The notes below the pieces were generated by a model that saw only the letters and a list, made by a program, of their open reading frames with translations, was not told the origin of the DNA and ran no database searches. DNA of 64,000 nucleotides from Manduca sexta (lineage: Eukaryota; Arthropoda; Insecta; Lepidoptera; Sphingidae): positions 15,459,826-15,523,825 of the forward strand of contig NC_051140.1 in the NCBI RefSeq assembly GCF_014839805.1. Direction: 5' to 3'. Each line of letters opens with the position of its first letter. Position 1 is the stretch's first letter. Position numbers and translations under genes: made by a program. Below, piece after piece: positions 49,831 through 61,870 of this stretch.

Positions 49831-51688
49831 AGCCGCATTCTAATTTTGAACAAACACTGGAATTTTTCGCTTAAACTTCATACTGGCCGCTTTTGTTCAG
49901 GATAGGCACTCTAGCGTACGGTTACACGTTATATAAAATCATATCTTTATTGGACGTCGAAGGCACGTCCGGCGCGAGTGGCATCGCGGGTCACTCGGAA
50001 TAAAGATATAACTCATACTCTGTGGAAGAATTAAAATGTTAACATTAATCCGGTTCGTACAATTACGTCGCATAGTAATTAATAAGAAATACTACTCTCG
50101 TTAATAATACGTGTAATATCGACGCACGTATGAGAGGCAGGCAGATGTAAATCTTGTAAAACACCACCGCCCCCGGCACTACTGACTTTCACAAATGTTT
50201 TTACCAATAGAGACGTTACTATAGAGCACGAATCACTCTTAAAAGCCAGAGACACGATCGTAAACCATCGCTCGAGTAATATCCTGTTATTTTTTCCTAA
50301 TAATCGTTATTGATGTTTATTTATTACAAACTTCGATACAAATTACGGGTTTTATCGATCCAACAAAAAACATAAAGGGTTAGACCAAAAAGTGAGTCGT
50401 CCGCCGCGCTGCCCTGATCGCAATAAGTTTTCGATAAGGTCCGGGAGATTTAATTGCCGGGTTTGATCTGGTTTTACATAAAAAAGATGAATTGCCGCAC
50501 AGCCTAAAGCTCGTAAAACATTTTCGGTTCGTTTATCGTATTTTTTTCCTATCATATCGGATCACTTACACGCATATTAATATAGGAACGTCGGTCACCG
50601 TCTATTATTGTTTATTCAGGGTGCCTCGCTCGTCTGGGGATATAGATAATCAGATCTAGATGCGTGTTATGATACGAATAACGCTTGATACGCATCGACG
50701 GCTACCGCTATGTATAAAAACTTTATCATAAATGTAATTGCGTATCATTGTATCGAAGAATGCTCGGTTGAGAGCCGCCGATGTTTCCCACAGAGATTTC
50801 AGTTAGGCATTCGTGATGAGGTTCTAAATTCGTTCTCGGTAAATCATCGTTCGAGTAATCGAGTAGAAAGAGATTGTGGGCGGCGCGCACGCATCCCACC
50901 TGTGAACATCCTCTCGATAAACATGTAAGCGATTTTACGAAATAGTTTAAAATCAATCAATTCTGTTGATTACAAATTTCCCTGGAGGGAGGCTCGTCCT
51001 GGGGTCAATAATTGCATGCGTAGTATAGTATCGTGAAATTGCTTTTTCTGTCGTTCAGTTTGTTGAACCAATTTGTAAATCGATTTATGTTATGCTTGCG
51101 TTGAAAATATACGTTCATAGACAGAACATAGTTAAATTAGCATGTAGGTAACACTTTATAGCCCCGTTTATGCTCTGTTTAGTTCGGTAGACGCTCTCGA
51201 ACATTTTTGCAATAACTATTTTGATTTCGTAGCAATTCACTTTTGTTGCAATCTTGTAAATCTTCATTGCTCATGTTAAAACTACGTTTCTTACGATGTT
51301 TTACTACGTTTATAATTATTTTGATCATGTCTTAGTGATGGAGTGAGTATTTTGTGTAATAAGCATGGTTTCCGTGGTTTAATGTAAGGGCATTTCGCAC
51401 CCGTCGGAGAATGTACGTACCTGACGCTAACGTTACTTTCTCTCGATTTTTCTTTGCGTGTAAAAAATCTTGATAATTTTTCTTTGAGTGAAACTCGTCG
51501 CGCTTTCTCTTGTTAATTGAATATTTTAGTGTTTCTTAGTAATTGCAATTACGTTGATGTGTAGATAAAAAAGTTGTAAAGGATGATGCAGTATGTTTAT
51601 GTAATAGAATATTTATCCGCATGCTTTGTTAGATAGTCAAATTCTATTTGTAATGTTTCTGAATGTGATATTCTCTCGTCTTCCCCAG

Positions 51689-51703
51689 CCTGCCAGGAGA
51701 CAG
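51689..51703 (+). CDS. grn: candidate 15-nt in-frame micro-exon before the N-finger
   Basis: A near-ideal acceptor (TTCTCTCGTCTTCCCCAG, ending 51688, with TTTCTGAAT as likely branch site) is followed by CCTGCCAGGAGACAG and a donor match CAG|GTAAAT. The length is 15 nt, and both ends fit phase 1. Joining exon 2, this piece and the finger exon inserts Ala-Cys-Gln-Glu-Thr between RTSA and EGREC without disturbing the frame. The downstream acceptor at 52037 is weak, consistent with regulated splicing. Alternative isoforms are known for the silkworm GATA-beta gene. Transcript evidence is absent here, so it is a strong candidate only; the finger exon also joins correctly without it. Confidence 0.5.
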
Positions 51704-52037
51704 GTAAATTCTAACTCTTATGTACTAGAAACGCTGTGCAAATTATGTGGCGTAATTTTTGCATTTATTTCGGTGTTGGTTTCGTATGTTAATTTACTTA
51801 TTCAATTCAACCAGCTTATTTTCACATCCTGTAATCATTTATTGTATATTTTTTGCTTTGTTATTTTGATTATTGTTCACGATTACATAAAACCTTTTCT
51901 TTATTTTTAGTCAAAATGAGAAGTACAATCGTGAAGACTAGTGCTGTTGTATTTGTTTCGCGGTTGGTCCTAAGACTTGTTTGACCCGTGTGCGTAGTGT
52001 TGTGTGCAGTGTTCTGACGTGTGTCTGTATGCGGCAG

Positions 52038-52183
52038 AGGGTCGGGAGTGCGTGAACTGCGGCGCGACGAGCACTCCGCTGTGGCGGCGCGACGGCACCG
52101 GCCACTACCTGTGCAACGCGTGCGGCCTCTACTACAAGATGAACGGTCAGAACCGACCGCTCATCAAGCCTAAGCGAAGATTG
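52038..52183 (+). CDS. grn: GATA1/2/3-class transcription factor (grain), N-finger exon
   Basis: The exon completes Glu259 and encodes residues 260-307. The N-terminal GATA finger is complete: C263-VN-C266, 17 residues, C284-NA-C287, with LWRR (273-276) and the [20 protein letters not shown] core. The [14 protein letters not shown] tail is that of GATA1/2/3 and grain rather than of pannier or serpent. In this family the N-finger supports binding at composite sites and recruits FOG/U-shaped cofactors; Glu and Val flanking the first Cys (262, 264) correspond to FOG-contact positions in GATA1. KPKRR is a likely nuclear-localisation element. The exon ends at TTG|GTGAGT in phase 0 directly after KPKRRL, a boundary shared with vertebrate GATA genes. 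The C-terminal DNA-binding finger must be on a later exon, not present in the window. Confidence 0.97.
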
Positions 52184-52714
52184 GTGAGTGTAAGAATCCG
52201 ACCAATTTTGTATTGTTCGTAGCTTAAGCGGGTGTTTTGCTTATTTGTAGCCCTCCGTTTATGGCATCGAAACGTGTGAATCAAGCCTCATTAATTCCAC
52301 ATGTACCTATATAAACCGTAATATTTATGCATATCGGATTAACCGTTGACGCGCTTGAATACCTACTCTCATTATAAATTCCAGTTTTTTTTATTACGTT
52401 TGGGCGCAACGCGGTTTCCCGGAAGACGCGCATATTACATCTTATGTTTTCGAGATAAAATACCATCGTCTACAAATAGCATTCCGAGTCGACCTTAGCG
52501 AGAATGGGTGTTGTATACAGTTAAGGGGCAGCAATAAAAAGGCGGAGCATGCACGCCGGAGCACGACATCGCATTAAGCGCTCCCACAAATTGGGCTCTT
52601 ATGAAAGTTGAACGTTTCGACGAAAGACCACAGTGTCCACTAAACTAGTCTCCGTGACCGCTATAAATCTTCGAGTTAACATTTAATCTAAGGTCGGGTA
52701 CGCATAAAACTGAG

Positions 52715-52850
52715 ACAATGCGACTTTCGGCGAGCGCTCGTGGCCGGAGCGAGCGTCGGGCCGGCGAGCGGCGTCACGTCACAGCGCAACCGAGAGCTGG
52801 CTAACGAGTGGCCCGTGCGCGCAATTCTACCTACAATTTACCTTAATACC
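52715..52850. promoter_or_regulatory. CpG-rich islet just inside the intron
   Basis: A dense CpG block (GGCCGGAGCGAGCGTCGGGC and onward, with CGTCACGTCACAG CREB-like repeats) lies 0.5 kb after the N-finger exon. No coding frame. Candidate regulatory element by composition only. Confidence 0.25.
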
Positions 52851-54435
52851 CGTCTCGCAGACATAAACTAGCGGAATGGCTCGCTATATTTGCCTTTTGT
52901 TGACCAAATTACTTAATATCCGAGCGTTATGATTTCATTGCGGCGTTCCATCGGTAGTTTGTTGCGCGAGCACGCGGCTCTTCGGTAACTATCTATATTG
53001 TTACTAATTTGAAACACAGTTTGTGCCGATAATTAAAATATTTCTTTATTGATTTCATCATGTTGGATGGATTTACAGATTCTGGATATTAAGTTAACAT
53101 TTATAAATGTATTTATTTTGATTTATTTTTCGGGATCGATGCCTAACTTTAAACACAATCTGGCAAGGGTTTTGTACCTTTAATTTCTCACAGAGACACA
53201 GCCTCATATACTAGTAAGTTATCATACAAGGATCAACTTATACTGGTGAATCCGCGACTGGGACTAGCATACTACTATAGCAAAAGGTATACGTAATTGG
53301 AGCGATTTTAAATATAATTTAACGCAGCTACTTACCTCACGTCTCAAGCCGGATGTCGGTAACGCTGGTTTAATATTTAAATTCACTGTACTGTGGAAAC
53401 ATACCGTTAACGTTATGCGAATAAGATTGAATTCTCACTTTTATTTTCGCAGTGGGAAGTGCGGGACAATGCAAGCCATGTCTCATGATGACACTACCGT
53501 GTTGTTTTTAAAGGTTTCAAAAGTTCATTCAAATTGCAATGATGTTTAATGTTGTTTATTGAAGTTCGCAAAATAGTTTCTATGCGGATTGATTTTGTAA
53601 GATTCTTGATCACTGTTATGCTGCAATAGTTGTTAAGCATTAGGGTTTTATAAACAATCTTATCGTTCACCGAATAATCAATATTATTTTCACCCATATT
53701 AATTTCTGAAATTAATAAATTCAAGTTAATTATAAAGCAAAGCAAGTGCGGCAAATAAATGCACTCATTACGAAACCAAGACCTTGTTCGTAACCACATA
53801 ATTGGACAATGCAACTGAGACCGACAATAAAGAATTAAAAAACAATTTCTACTCATAATAATTAGATTAGACCCCAATTAAGCGGACGCACTTGACATGA
53901 ATTAGAAAATGAAGTGGGAATCCACTGACAATAAGAATTGTGCTGTGGACGCTAAATATTGTAAAATATCAACCTTGCCACCAAACAATAGGATTACAAA
54001 AATTAATGGCTCCTTTGCACAATTATTAAGCGTTAATATCTCGAAATACCGCAGTTCGATTGCAACAATGCATTTTTAATGAAGGTATGCGTTTTAATTA
54101 ACCGTTTTGAAACTTATTTACGCATCCCACGTGTAATGAAAAATATGTGAATTAATTAAAAACATTTATTCGTCAAACAAATAAAAAAGAGTCAATATTT
54201 GATTGGCTTAACCGTTTCAAATAACATAATGATTGATATACTCTTACACAGATACTCTTGCATGTATTCTTGGTGGTTTTGTAGAGCCGTTTTCAAGTAA
54301 TTTAATTTCGACGTTTCGTTACTATTTGTATTATAAATGCAAAAGTTAGTAAGGATATTTAAATGTTTATTAGACAATATAAAACCCGCAGAATGAATGT
54401 TGCCGATATCAAAGATGGCGCAAGTCATGGGATAT

Positions 54436-54528
54436 AAATAATAATATATAATAATAAAATCAGCTCTGTATTATATACTGTCTCACTGCTAGGCACGGGT
54501 CTCTCACTATTGAGAGAAATTAGGCCTT
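54436..54528 (-). repeat. SINE 3' half, minus orientation, split by an insertion
   Basis: Read on the minus strand: 'AAGGCCTAATTTCTCTCAAT', 'GAGACCCGTGCCTAGCAGTG', 'ACAGTATATAATACAGAGC' and a TTA-rich tail. This is the 3' end of the same SINE family seen at 41.2 kb. It continues at 54885-55118 on the other side of an inserted element. Confidence 0.75.
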
Positions 54529-54884
54529 AAAATAAAAAAAATAAAATAAAATACTTTATTTATCACGTAGGCGAACAAAGTTGCACTTATGATACGTCAA
54601 AACAATGAATAAGAATAATTATTATTTCTAAACAACTATTAAAATCACTTATATAACTATGGAGATTTTAAATTAGGGATAAAGATTATACAAAAGACTA
54701 GGTACAAAAGTACGAAGTAACCAGCTCGGGCTGGCAAGTAGGGGAAATAGAAGGGTAACGCGTCGCGATCCTCACCGGTGAGGACATGAGCCCTAGCCTA
54801 GCTAACCTACCAGCCTTTCACTAGCTACCTAAGTGATGACTACCCGAAGAAGAAAGGCAGAAAGAAACTCCGGGCATTTCTTTT
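54529..54884 (-). mobile_element. truncated LINE-like 3' end inserted into a SINE
   Basis: About 355 bases separate the two halves of a SINE. On the minus strand the segment runs from 'AAAGAAATGCCCGGAGTTTC' through 'TTCTTCTTCGGGTAGTCATC' to '...GATAAATAAAGTATTTTATT' and an (TTTTA/TTTTTT) tail beside the SINE. An A/T-rich simple tail at one end and abrupt truncation at the other are typical of a 5'-truncated non-LTR retrotransposon 3' UTR. It has no reverse transcriptase frame. The family is uncertain. Confidence 0.55.
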
Positions 54885-55118
54885 CACCACACTGGGCTAG
54901 TGCGGATTGGCATACCTCATATACCCTCATAATTCCTATAGAGACTTTCTCAGGTATTCAAGTTTCCTTACGATGTTTTCCTTCACCGTTAAAGCAAGCG
55001 ATAATTCATAAAGAATACACTCATCACTTTAGAAAAGTCAGAAGTGTGTGCTAATGGGTTTAAACCTGAGGACATTCGTCTCCGCAGTCCGTACCACTCC
55101 CAACTACGCTATCGCCAT
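54885..55118 (-). repeat. SINE 5' half, minus orientation
   Basis: Minus-strand reading gives 'GCGATAGCGTAGTTGGGAGT', 'GACGAATGTCCTCAGGTTTAAACCC', 'TTTAACGGTGAAGGAAAACA', 'TCGTAAGGAAAC' and 'CCAATCCGCACTAGCCCAGTG', in SINE order, stopping at the insertion point. Head and B-box are well preserved. Confidence 0.8.
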
Positions 55119-58100
55119 TTTATATACCTATCCTACTATAATCTTATATACCTAATACCTATCCTATAATCTATTCCAGTGGAGCTTCTATTTCTTAGGG
55201 GTTAGGAGAGGCGGGTCTGTTACCTTCGCAGTTGGATTCGAGAGTAAAACCTAGAATAACTTACTGTGCCGATAAACGATTAGATACATTGTAAAACATT
55301 CCTTTTTGGTTGTCAACTATACATTTGACTTTCTACTACATATTTTTTCTTGTCTACGATACATATAAGATGTTATCATTTGAATGATCTACACAACATA
55401 TGTTAAGAGAGTTCAAAATTAATGTTATCATAAATAACAGCAAATGATTGCTGGCTGTCCCAATGGTCGCCTACCGGTTAATTTCTAGTCATTTGTAATA
55501 AATATAATAGTTTATAACTTAATCTCGGCAGTTCGTGCAAAAGAATGCAAATAACCCGCATTGATATATGCCACGAATGTTTGTAAAAATGCGAACATTT
55601 TTCCGCTATCTCGTTTCTTGCAAATGTTATGAAGTAATTAGATATTTCTCGCTAACACTATTTATAGTTACGGAATTTAATAATTTCAAAGATACAATCT
55701 TAGAATAACTTTACCACTTGCTTGATTTACAATGTGAATATGGAAAAAGGAATAAATATATGAGTCATTAACTTCATCAAATACGGTAGTCCCCTATGAA
55801 TACTTTAGTACGAGCGTGTTTTATTAAATTAATTTCTGTTAACAATATAGCGATCCTTTTTAATGTAGTAAAATTATAAAAGAGATTTAATGAAACAGTT
55901 CTAGTAGCACACGAGACGTCTAGAAACGATTAGTTCGTTCTGGAATTCAATCCTTTCACGAACGTTGTGAGCACGAACTGTTTTTTAGTTCGCCACGCCG
56001 TTTGTCACTCAACATTAAACATGCACAATAAATAGCGCAGATATAAAGTAGAATTGTGGAAATAAAACTAAGAACGCATTTGCACCTGCACTTATTTTGT
56101 AAAGTCACCGATACACTTGGACGTTATAATATCTTTTTGCCGATGTCATTTATGTCGCGCACTGACAAATGCATGAATTTATGGTCTTGTACAAAAAAAT
56201 ACGGCACCCCATTTACATTTTATTTAAGTAAGGAAAGTGGTGGTGTAGCTTTCTTTGAGACATTTGCCGTGTATAGTACAAGTTAATTTATGATTATCTT
56301 TGAAATTTTTGATCGATCCGCCAACACTGGACAGAATCGTTATTCCTACCTGATATCCTGAAGCTACTTCTTTAGTACCATTTATCTTCTGCTAGCCTAA
56401 TATCTTGTAGTTAAAATTGAATATAGAACAGTTTAAAAATTACCTTACTTTGGCGTTTTAATAAATAAAGCCTACTGATTGAGTGGCCAAATTTATAACA
56501 AAGATGGCGGATTAATCAGATATTCCAAATTCAAAAAATCTCAGCGGTGTGTCCAAGTCTTTACGCAGCAATAAAACTGCTCACTCCAGCAGACTATAAA
56601 CAGTGCTATGTGTTATGTGAGGTATCATGCAATATATTCCGCTACCCCGCTTTGCTTCGTGAGGGAGCCCGGGGAAAAATGTACGGCCGTACGTGTGAAC
56701 ATCGCATGCTTTTATTTGAATATGATGTAGAGCCGGGGATGTTTGCAATGGTTTTCGAGGAGAATTGTTTACTCACTTGCAACACAGTTTTATATGGTCT
56801 TTTTTATCATGTTTTGTTTTGATTTTGTAATTGGAATCTTTTTTTCCTTAAGATGCTGTGTAGGTTAAACGGCAAATACATTTTAAAAAATAATTTATAA
56901 TGTATTCGATTGTCTTTCTGTAGTCACATCAATAAAACTAGCCGTAAAATAGTAAACGAGAGAAACACGTTTTATTGGTCTACCAAGAATTCAGTATTAG
57001 TCAACACATCAAATATCGTTTATCAAATTAATTTTATTACTCAACGATACATCTACAATGTATTCGTAACGCATGAACTTAGAACATGTATTACATATTT
57101 AAGTTTTAAACAACGTCGCGGAAAACGGACGGTCATAGAACTTTCCTATTTGGCATTCACGAGCCGAACTGGTGCCAAATAAACTATTACAATAAGAATC
57201 CGATGACCTTAAATGTGGAGGCAGGAATCGGTCCCACACTGTCTGCCTGATCTATAATCGCTATGATGTCATAAATTACCGACAATTTATTGTGTATGTG
57301 GCTATTCAAATCAGTTGGTTGTCTTTGAAGTTACTCAGTGTGAGTTCTAGCCGCAATAAACCTATTACTACTTATTGACATTTAATATTGTCTGTGGCTA
57401 AGATTGTGATAAAATAAGAAAAACCAAACATACAAAGTTTATTTCTTAAAGAAAACATAAGAATGACGTTTTAATTAAAGCTAATTTTGAATTTAGAACG
57501 TGGTAAATGTTTTCGAATTTGGAACGGTAGTGGCCGTTGTCCGTGTTCTCTCGGTGGCCGGGACAAGTCTCACCGGTCATCGATCACCGCGCGCCATCGT
57601 ATAAATCGTGCCCGCTGGTGTGGTCCAAGTAAAAATTTCACAAGAACCAATCAATATTCCTATGGCACATGTTGTTTCCTTTACAATTTTATTGTTTTTG
57701 GTCATCTATTTTTTATCTGATTATGAACGTTATGTATTTCAGATTAAGAATAATTACGGGCGTAATAAAAGAAGTCGAGTTAAAAAGATATTATATTTTG
57801 TTATCTAAAATTGAATTATGTTCTTTTATGTAACGTAATTTTTATGGTTGTATGGTATGAAATAAGTGCCCTAGAGGCAATGTAATGGAACTAAGTGAAT
57901 CGTATCATGTCACTGGGTAACCGATTGTGCGGTTCGTTCGCTCACGATTTGCGGTCGCTAACTATTAGGGACTGGGCCGTAAGTTGATATGCCGATGTGT
58001 TGTTTACGTACATTTTTAAAAGCAAGGTCGTGTTTTTGTCAGTCATAAAATTCATTTTTGCATGACAGCAAAAAATTATTTAATACAAAATGTAGAGTGA

Positions 58101-58533
58101 CAATATTAATAGACATAAAACAATATTAGCTATTAAAATATAAAACACGCCGTGAAACTAAAAACAGATTTAAATTTATAGAAATTGAACTATATTCTAG
58201 TTTTTGACCATGAGTGATACAATCCGATGCTTTTCTCATAATCGATTTGAACTAATTCTGCCAGTAAGTCTACACCATAATGTGCTCTAATTGCTATTTG
58301 CTTTAAACTAATTATGAGGTTTTAACTTGGTCCAAACGCGTCCTCGCGATGCCTTCCCTTACCGCGGCCGAGTGACAAAGTCGTCCCTGTTTACGGACGT
58401 TCAAAAACACATTGGTACGAGATCAGGATTGGATTTAAAAACGTTTTTACTTAAATAAAATTAAGCGTACCTTATTAAGATACCGTGTATCGTTTGTGAG
58501 TTATTTTTTTATTGATAATTTTTTTTACAGATT

Positions 58534-58573
58534 TCAGATGCTATTCTGAAATCGGTTTTAGAATGGCATCTGA
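58534..58573. other. perfect short hairpin flanked by T-runs
   Basis: TCAGATGCTATTCTGA (58534-58549), an 8-base loop and TTAGAATGGCATCTGA (58558-58573) form a 16-pair stem as RNA, with two G-U pairs. T-runs flank both sides. It is too short for a typical animal microRNA precursor and has no recognised role. Confidence 0.4.
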
Positions 58574-60894
58574 TTTTTTTTATTTGTGTGTATATATGGA
58601 ATCTATATTAATATTCTTATGGTGATCTTTCTATCATTTGTCTTATCTCTTTCTCACAAATACTAAACAAGACAATTACATTTATTGTTATTATAACAAG
58701 TAATAGTATTGTAAATAATAATAGTTCAGTGTTAAAAATATACTTAGTTTTATGTATAGGTAATCAAAATACGCGATTTATATCTTAAAAGATTTATTAA
58801 TAAAATGTTCTTTGCAAATAAAACAAAAATTAAATAAAAAGCGTCGAAAACCTAGGTCACTCGCAGTCGCAGTCTCCGCTATAAATCGTGTCCGAATTCG
58901 AAGTTTATTCGTACACGTCAATAAGTTAATAATAAGGTGTAAATAAATAAAGAAATTCGTATTAAAGAGGTGCAAAAAGCCTGCTCAAGAGTACGAGAGT
59001 GTGGTCACCCTACTCGGACATTGAGTGACATGGGGACTATCCGCTCGGCGGGGGGCTCAGCGCATTTTTACCATTACTCGATACCTGGCGAGTCTTCCTT
59101 GAGGGCTTTGGATGGGTTGAGGTTCGATTTTTATTTGGTTGCAATTTGTAATTGAAAAATTACATCTCATAAAAGTTTTTTTCGGTTGTGCGTTATGAAT
59201 CCAGTAGTTCGAATCGAAACTGTCTCGTGTTTCGGACAGTAATATCTAAATTTGTGAAATAGCTATGTTACGTTAATCAATTATCTCATTTATTTATGTA
59301 AGCAAAACTGCATGTATAGTGTCCGCAAACCGTTCCCTTTTATTGTATTTCCATAAACACGGACCCTTTTTTCATCCCACGGGCCAGCGTCGAAAAAAAA
59401 TTCCACTTTTGTCAACGCCTTGATTGATACGGTATACCTTCCCTTGTTTTAGCAATAACCCAAGTCTTTAGTTCGTTTTTTCCCTCGTCTCGTACATTTT
59501 TATTTGTCGCGTCGAACTCGTTTGACATATCACTAAATTTTGTAAGAAAAATTACTATTCGTTAGATTTTTATACCGGTGGCCGGGTGTTATAAATTTAA
59601 GAATGTTTTTTCGATACTGACTCACCGTTTGTTGTGCGAGGGATTGTATGTTTTTTTCACATATTTTTATAGTTTTGGTACCTGTGCTAGGCGCCAGTGG
59701 CTGTGACATTTATGGGCAGGATATTGGGACACTATTATTCGATATTAATTATGAGGAAACAAACTTGGCGGGAGGCCGTAAATTTGTATGATGCAGTGCA
59801 ACGGGAAATCATGTCAATAGTTTTTGCTTAGGGGCTCGTTTTTGTTGATGGTACGCGTGGGATGCTAATAAATAAATTGGTCACGTGATGTTTGTCGACC
59901 TGTGCATGACAAATGTATGTTTTGGCCTCTTGATAGTCTGGGTGTTGTACGACTTATTACAAAGACTTTTATTAAATAAAACACCAGAACAAGCAACTGA
60001 ACTTATAACTGAGCGACACAACTAAACCATATCAATGCCGCGACCACATCTCTACTAATCGCATAACCGTAAGCACCGAACGCAACCCGTCCACTACCCT
60101 CTGCGGTATTCTAAATTTGAACCGCTAGTCTAATATTTGAATACGTTACTTAATAGAATAGGGGTGTGCGTAATCGATTTAGGCGGTAATCGTATCGATG
60201 GTAAATGAGAGCGCGCGCTCGATTTCACGCGGTGAACCGGGCCGAATCGATTGGCAGGCCGTGTACGTGCTCCCATTCATGGGCCCGGGAGCCGTCGCTT
60301 GCCTCTACTTAATCTTGTACACCTATTACAACAGACAAACTAATAGCCCGCACTGTGCGTCAATGGTTATCGATTTTGATGGAATAATTTTTTAAATCGA
60401 TTGCTGGCTTGGCTAGGTAACTTAATTAGTAAGAGTGTTGAAGTTTTGTCCTTGTGCATTCTAGTGTAATGATCATTGCATTATCAATGTGCACTCAGCT
60501 ATATTGTTTGGTAAATGACGGAGTTACTGCCACTCGAATAGCTAAAACATCAAAAGACATTTTGCACAATGACAAATAAGAATCCCGGGGAGACCGATCC
60601 TAGTGAGTCGCGTTTAAGGCCAGTTGGTGTGTAATTTGTTTGTAACACGGAGACTAGAGCCTATAAGAGTTGCTAATAGACTTAATTTTCCGAGTGATAA
60701 GGTCTTTTTTAACATAAAAAGTTTTTTTGCAAATGTCTGCCACACATTAGAACAGGTTGTAAAAGTAACTTACGATCTAAATAAATCATCTGTGGTCTAC
60801 AAAATAACACTTTAAGAGATCTGTATTCGATGCACAATTTATGTCCAATATAATAACTTAATAAAAACAGTTGGTTTGCAGTTGTAAGCGGAGG

Positions 60895-61025
60895 ATTCTC
60901 TTGTTACGCTAATCGCGGTGCGGGGCGTTGCGCGCTGTTATTTATCGGTAGCCGACGAGCCGGCGGACGAGCGACGTCTCACCTGATTTAGAGCCTTAAA
61001 TTGCACGCCTCGCCATTACCCGAGC
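60895..61025. promoter_or_regulatory. GC-rich islet with Stuart-like CpG density
   Basis: GCGGTGCGGGGCGTTGCGCGC, then TTTATCGGTAGCCGACGAGCC and CACCTG. Composition contrasts with the AT-rich flanks and a GATA core is present. Candidate regulatory element only. Confidence 0.2.
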
Positions 61026-61499
61026 AATCATCTCGATTTAGCCTCGCGCAATCAACACTTCTGTACTTTTAATGCATCCAACCCGACCACGGACACGGCA
61101 TAGATAATCTAAATTAAACTAAAAACAGGTCCACATAAACTCAACGCAGTGTCAATAACTCATTTCAGATCACTTCGCGTTACATCACTAGTGGTATTGC
61201 GAATTAAGAATATCCCAATTGCGCAAAGCTATTCATAACTATCGCGCTGTTACGTCTAAAACAAATAACTTGCAGATTTCGAGGCAATTTATCATTGATA
61301 AAAAAATCAAGTGCCACGAATTCGTAACAGAGTTTTTGTCCGACCGGAGCTCGGCAATTAAAGGCATTAAGCAATCGTTTGAATGGCACCAGAGACAAGC
61401 AAACTACCGTATTACGTTATAATCTGAAATAAGCCTCGTCCAGACTGACAGACGGCTAAGTGCTTCAGCTACCGAACGTGACGCAACAAACAAAAGCAA

Positions 61500-61870
61500 A
61501 ACATCTAATAAATAATGCGATGCGCCCGCGTAGCCGCGGCATGGCTGCAGTGGCGAGCGGAGTGGCGGCGCGCGGCGTGCCAGCGCCTATCCACTTCCTC
61601 CCGACAATTAACGGAGCAGGAAGCGCGGGCTGTCATTAACCCGTCAGCGCTCGGTAGCGCCAACTGTTCCAAAAAGCATCGTCCGAATCACAGTCTGTGC
61701 TCGCTACTCGCCGATGTAATTAGGATTCGAATGCTTTACAAATACAAATAAATAAAAGTGGCTGTGCGAGGTGGCAGGCCGCAATTTACCGGTGCGTTGG
61801 CCCAGAGCTCGGCGCGTTCAAATTGCCGGGTTGGGGCCCGCGTCTCACTGACTAATGACGCGACTCCTGG
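61500..61870. promoter_or_regulatory. CpG-rich island in the last intron
   Basis: About 370 bases rich in CpG. A 78-codon plus-strand frame from 61515 ('MRCARVAAAWLQWRAEWRR') is open by composition; it has no family match and no donor site preserving it, so I do not call a gene. It could be an alternative promoter for a short isoform containing only the C-finger, or an enhancer. Confidence 0.25.

Larger units (their letters stand above)
44506..52037 (+). other. grn: 7.5 kb intron before the N-finger exon
   Basis: Phase 1, bounded by GTGAGT and GCGGCAG. The 3' splice site is weak: it has a poor pyrimidine tract, but a perfect TTCTGAC branch-type motif about 20 bases upstream of the AG. A micro-exon candidate (51689-51703) and GC-rich islets (47.4, 49.6 kb) are listed separately. 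44.8-47.3, 47.6-48.8 and 50.0-51.6 kb contain only AT-rich DNA and chance open frames. One 94-codon frame over 51626-51910 is hydrophobic because it is AT-rich and is not a gene. Confidence 0.85.

Noticed and set aside
51626..51910. 94-codon open frame with membrane-like sequence
   Set aside because: Hydrophobicity comes from AT-rich codons; the frame crosses the splice signals of the micro-exon in another frame and has no family features.
52004..52037. Upstream in-frame extension of the N-finger exon, or use of the AG at 52009
   Set aside because: The frame upstream has no ATG, and splicing to the AG at 52009 in phase 1 gives an immediate stop (GTG-TTC-TGA); the AG at 52037 restores EGRECVNC.
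52038..52183. Assignment of the gene to pannier or serpent (GATA4/5/6 class)
   Set aside because: The finger tail [14 protein letters not shown] and the upstream FPPTPPKD and QVCRPHFHTPLHPWL motifs are those of the GATA1/2/3 class, so grain fits better.
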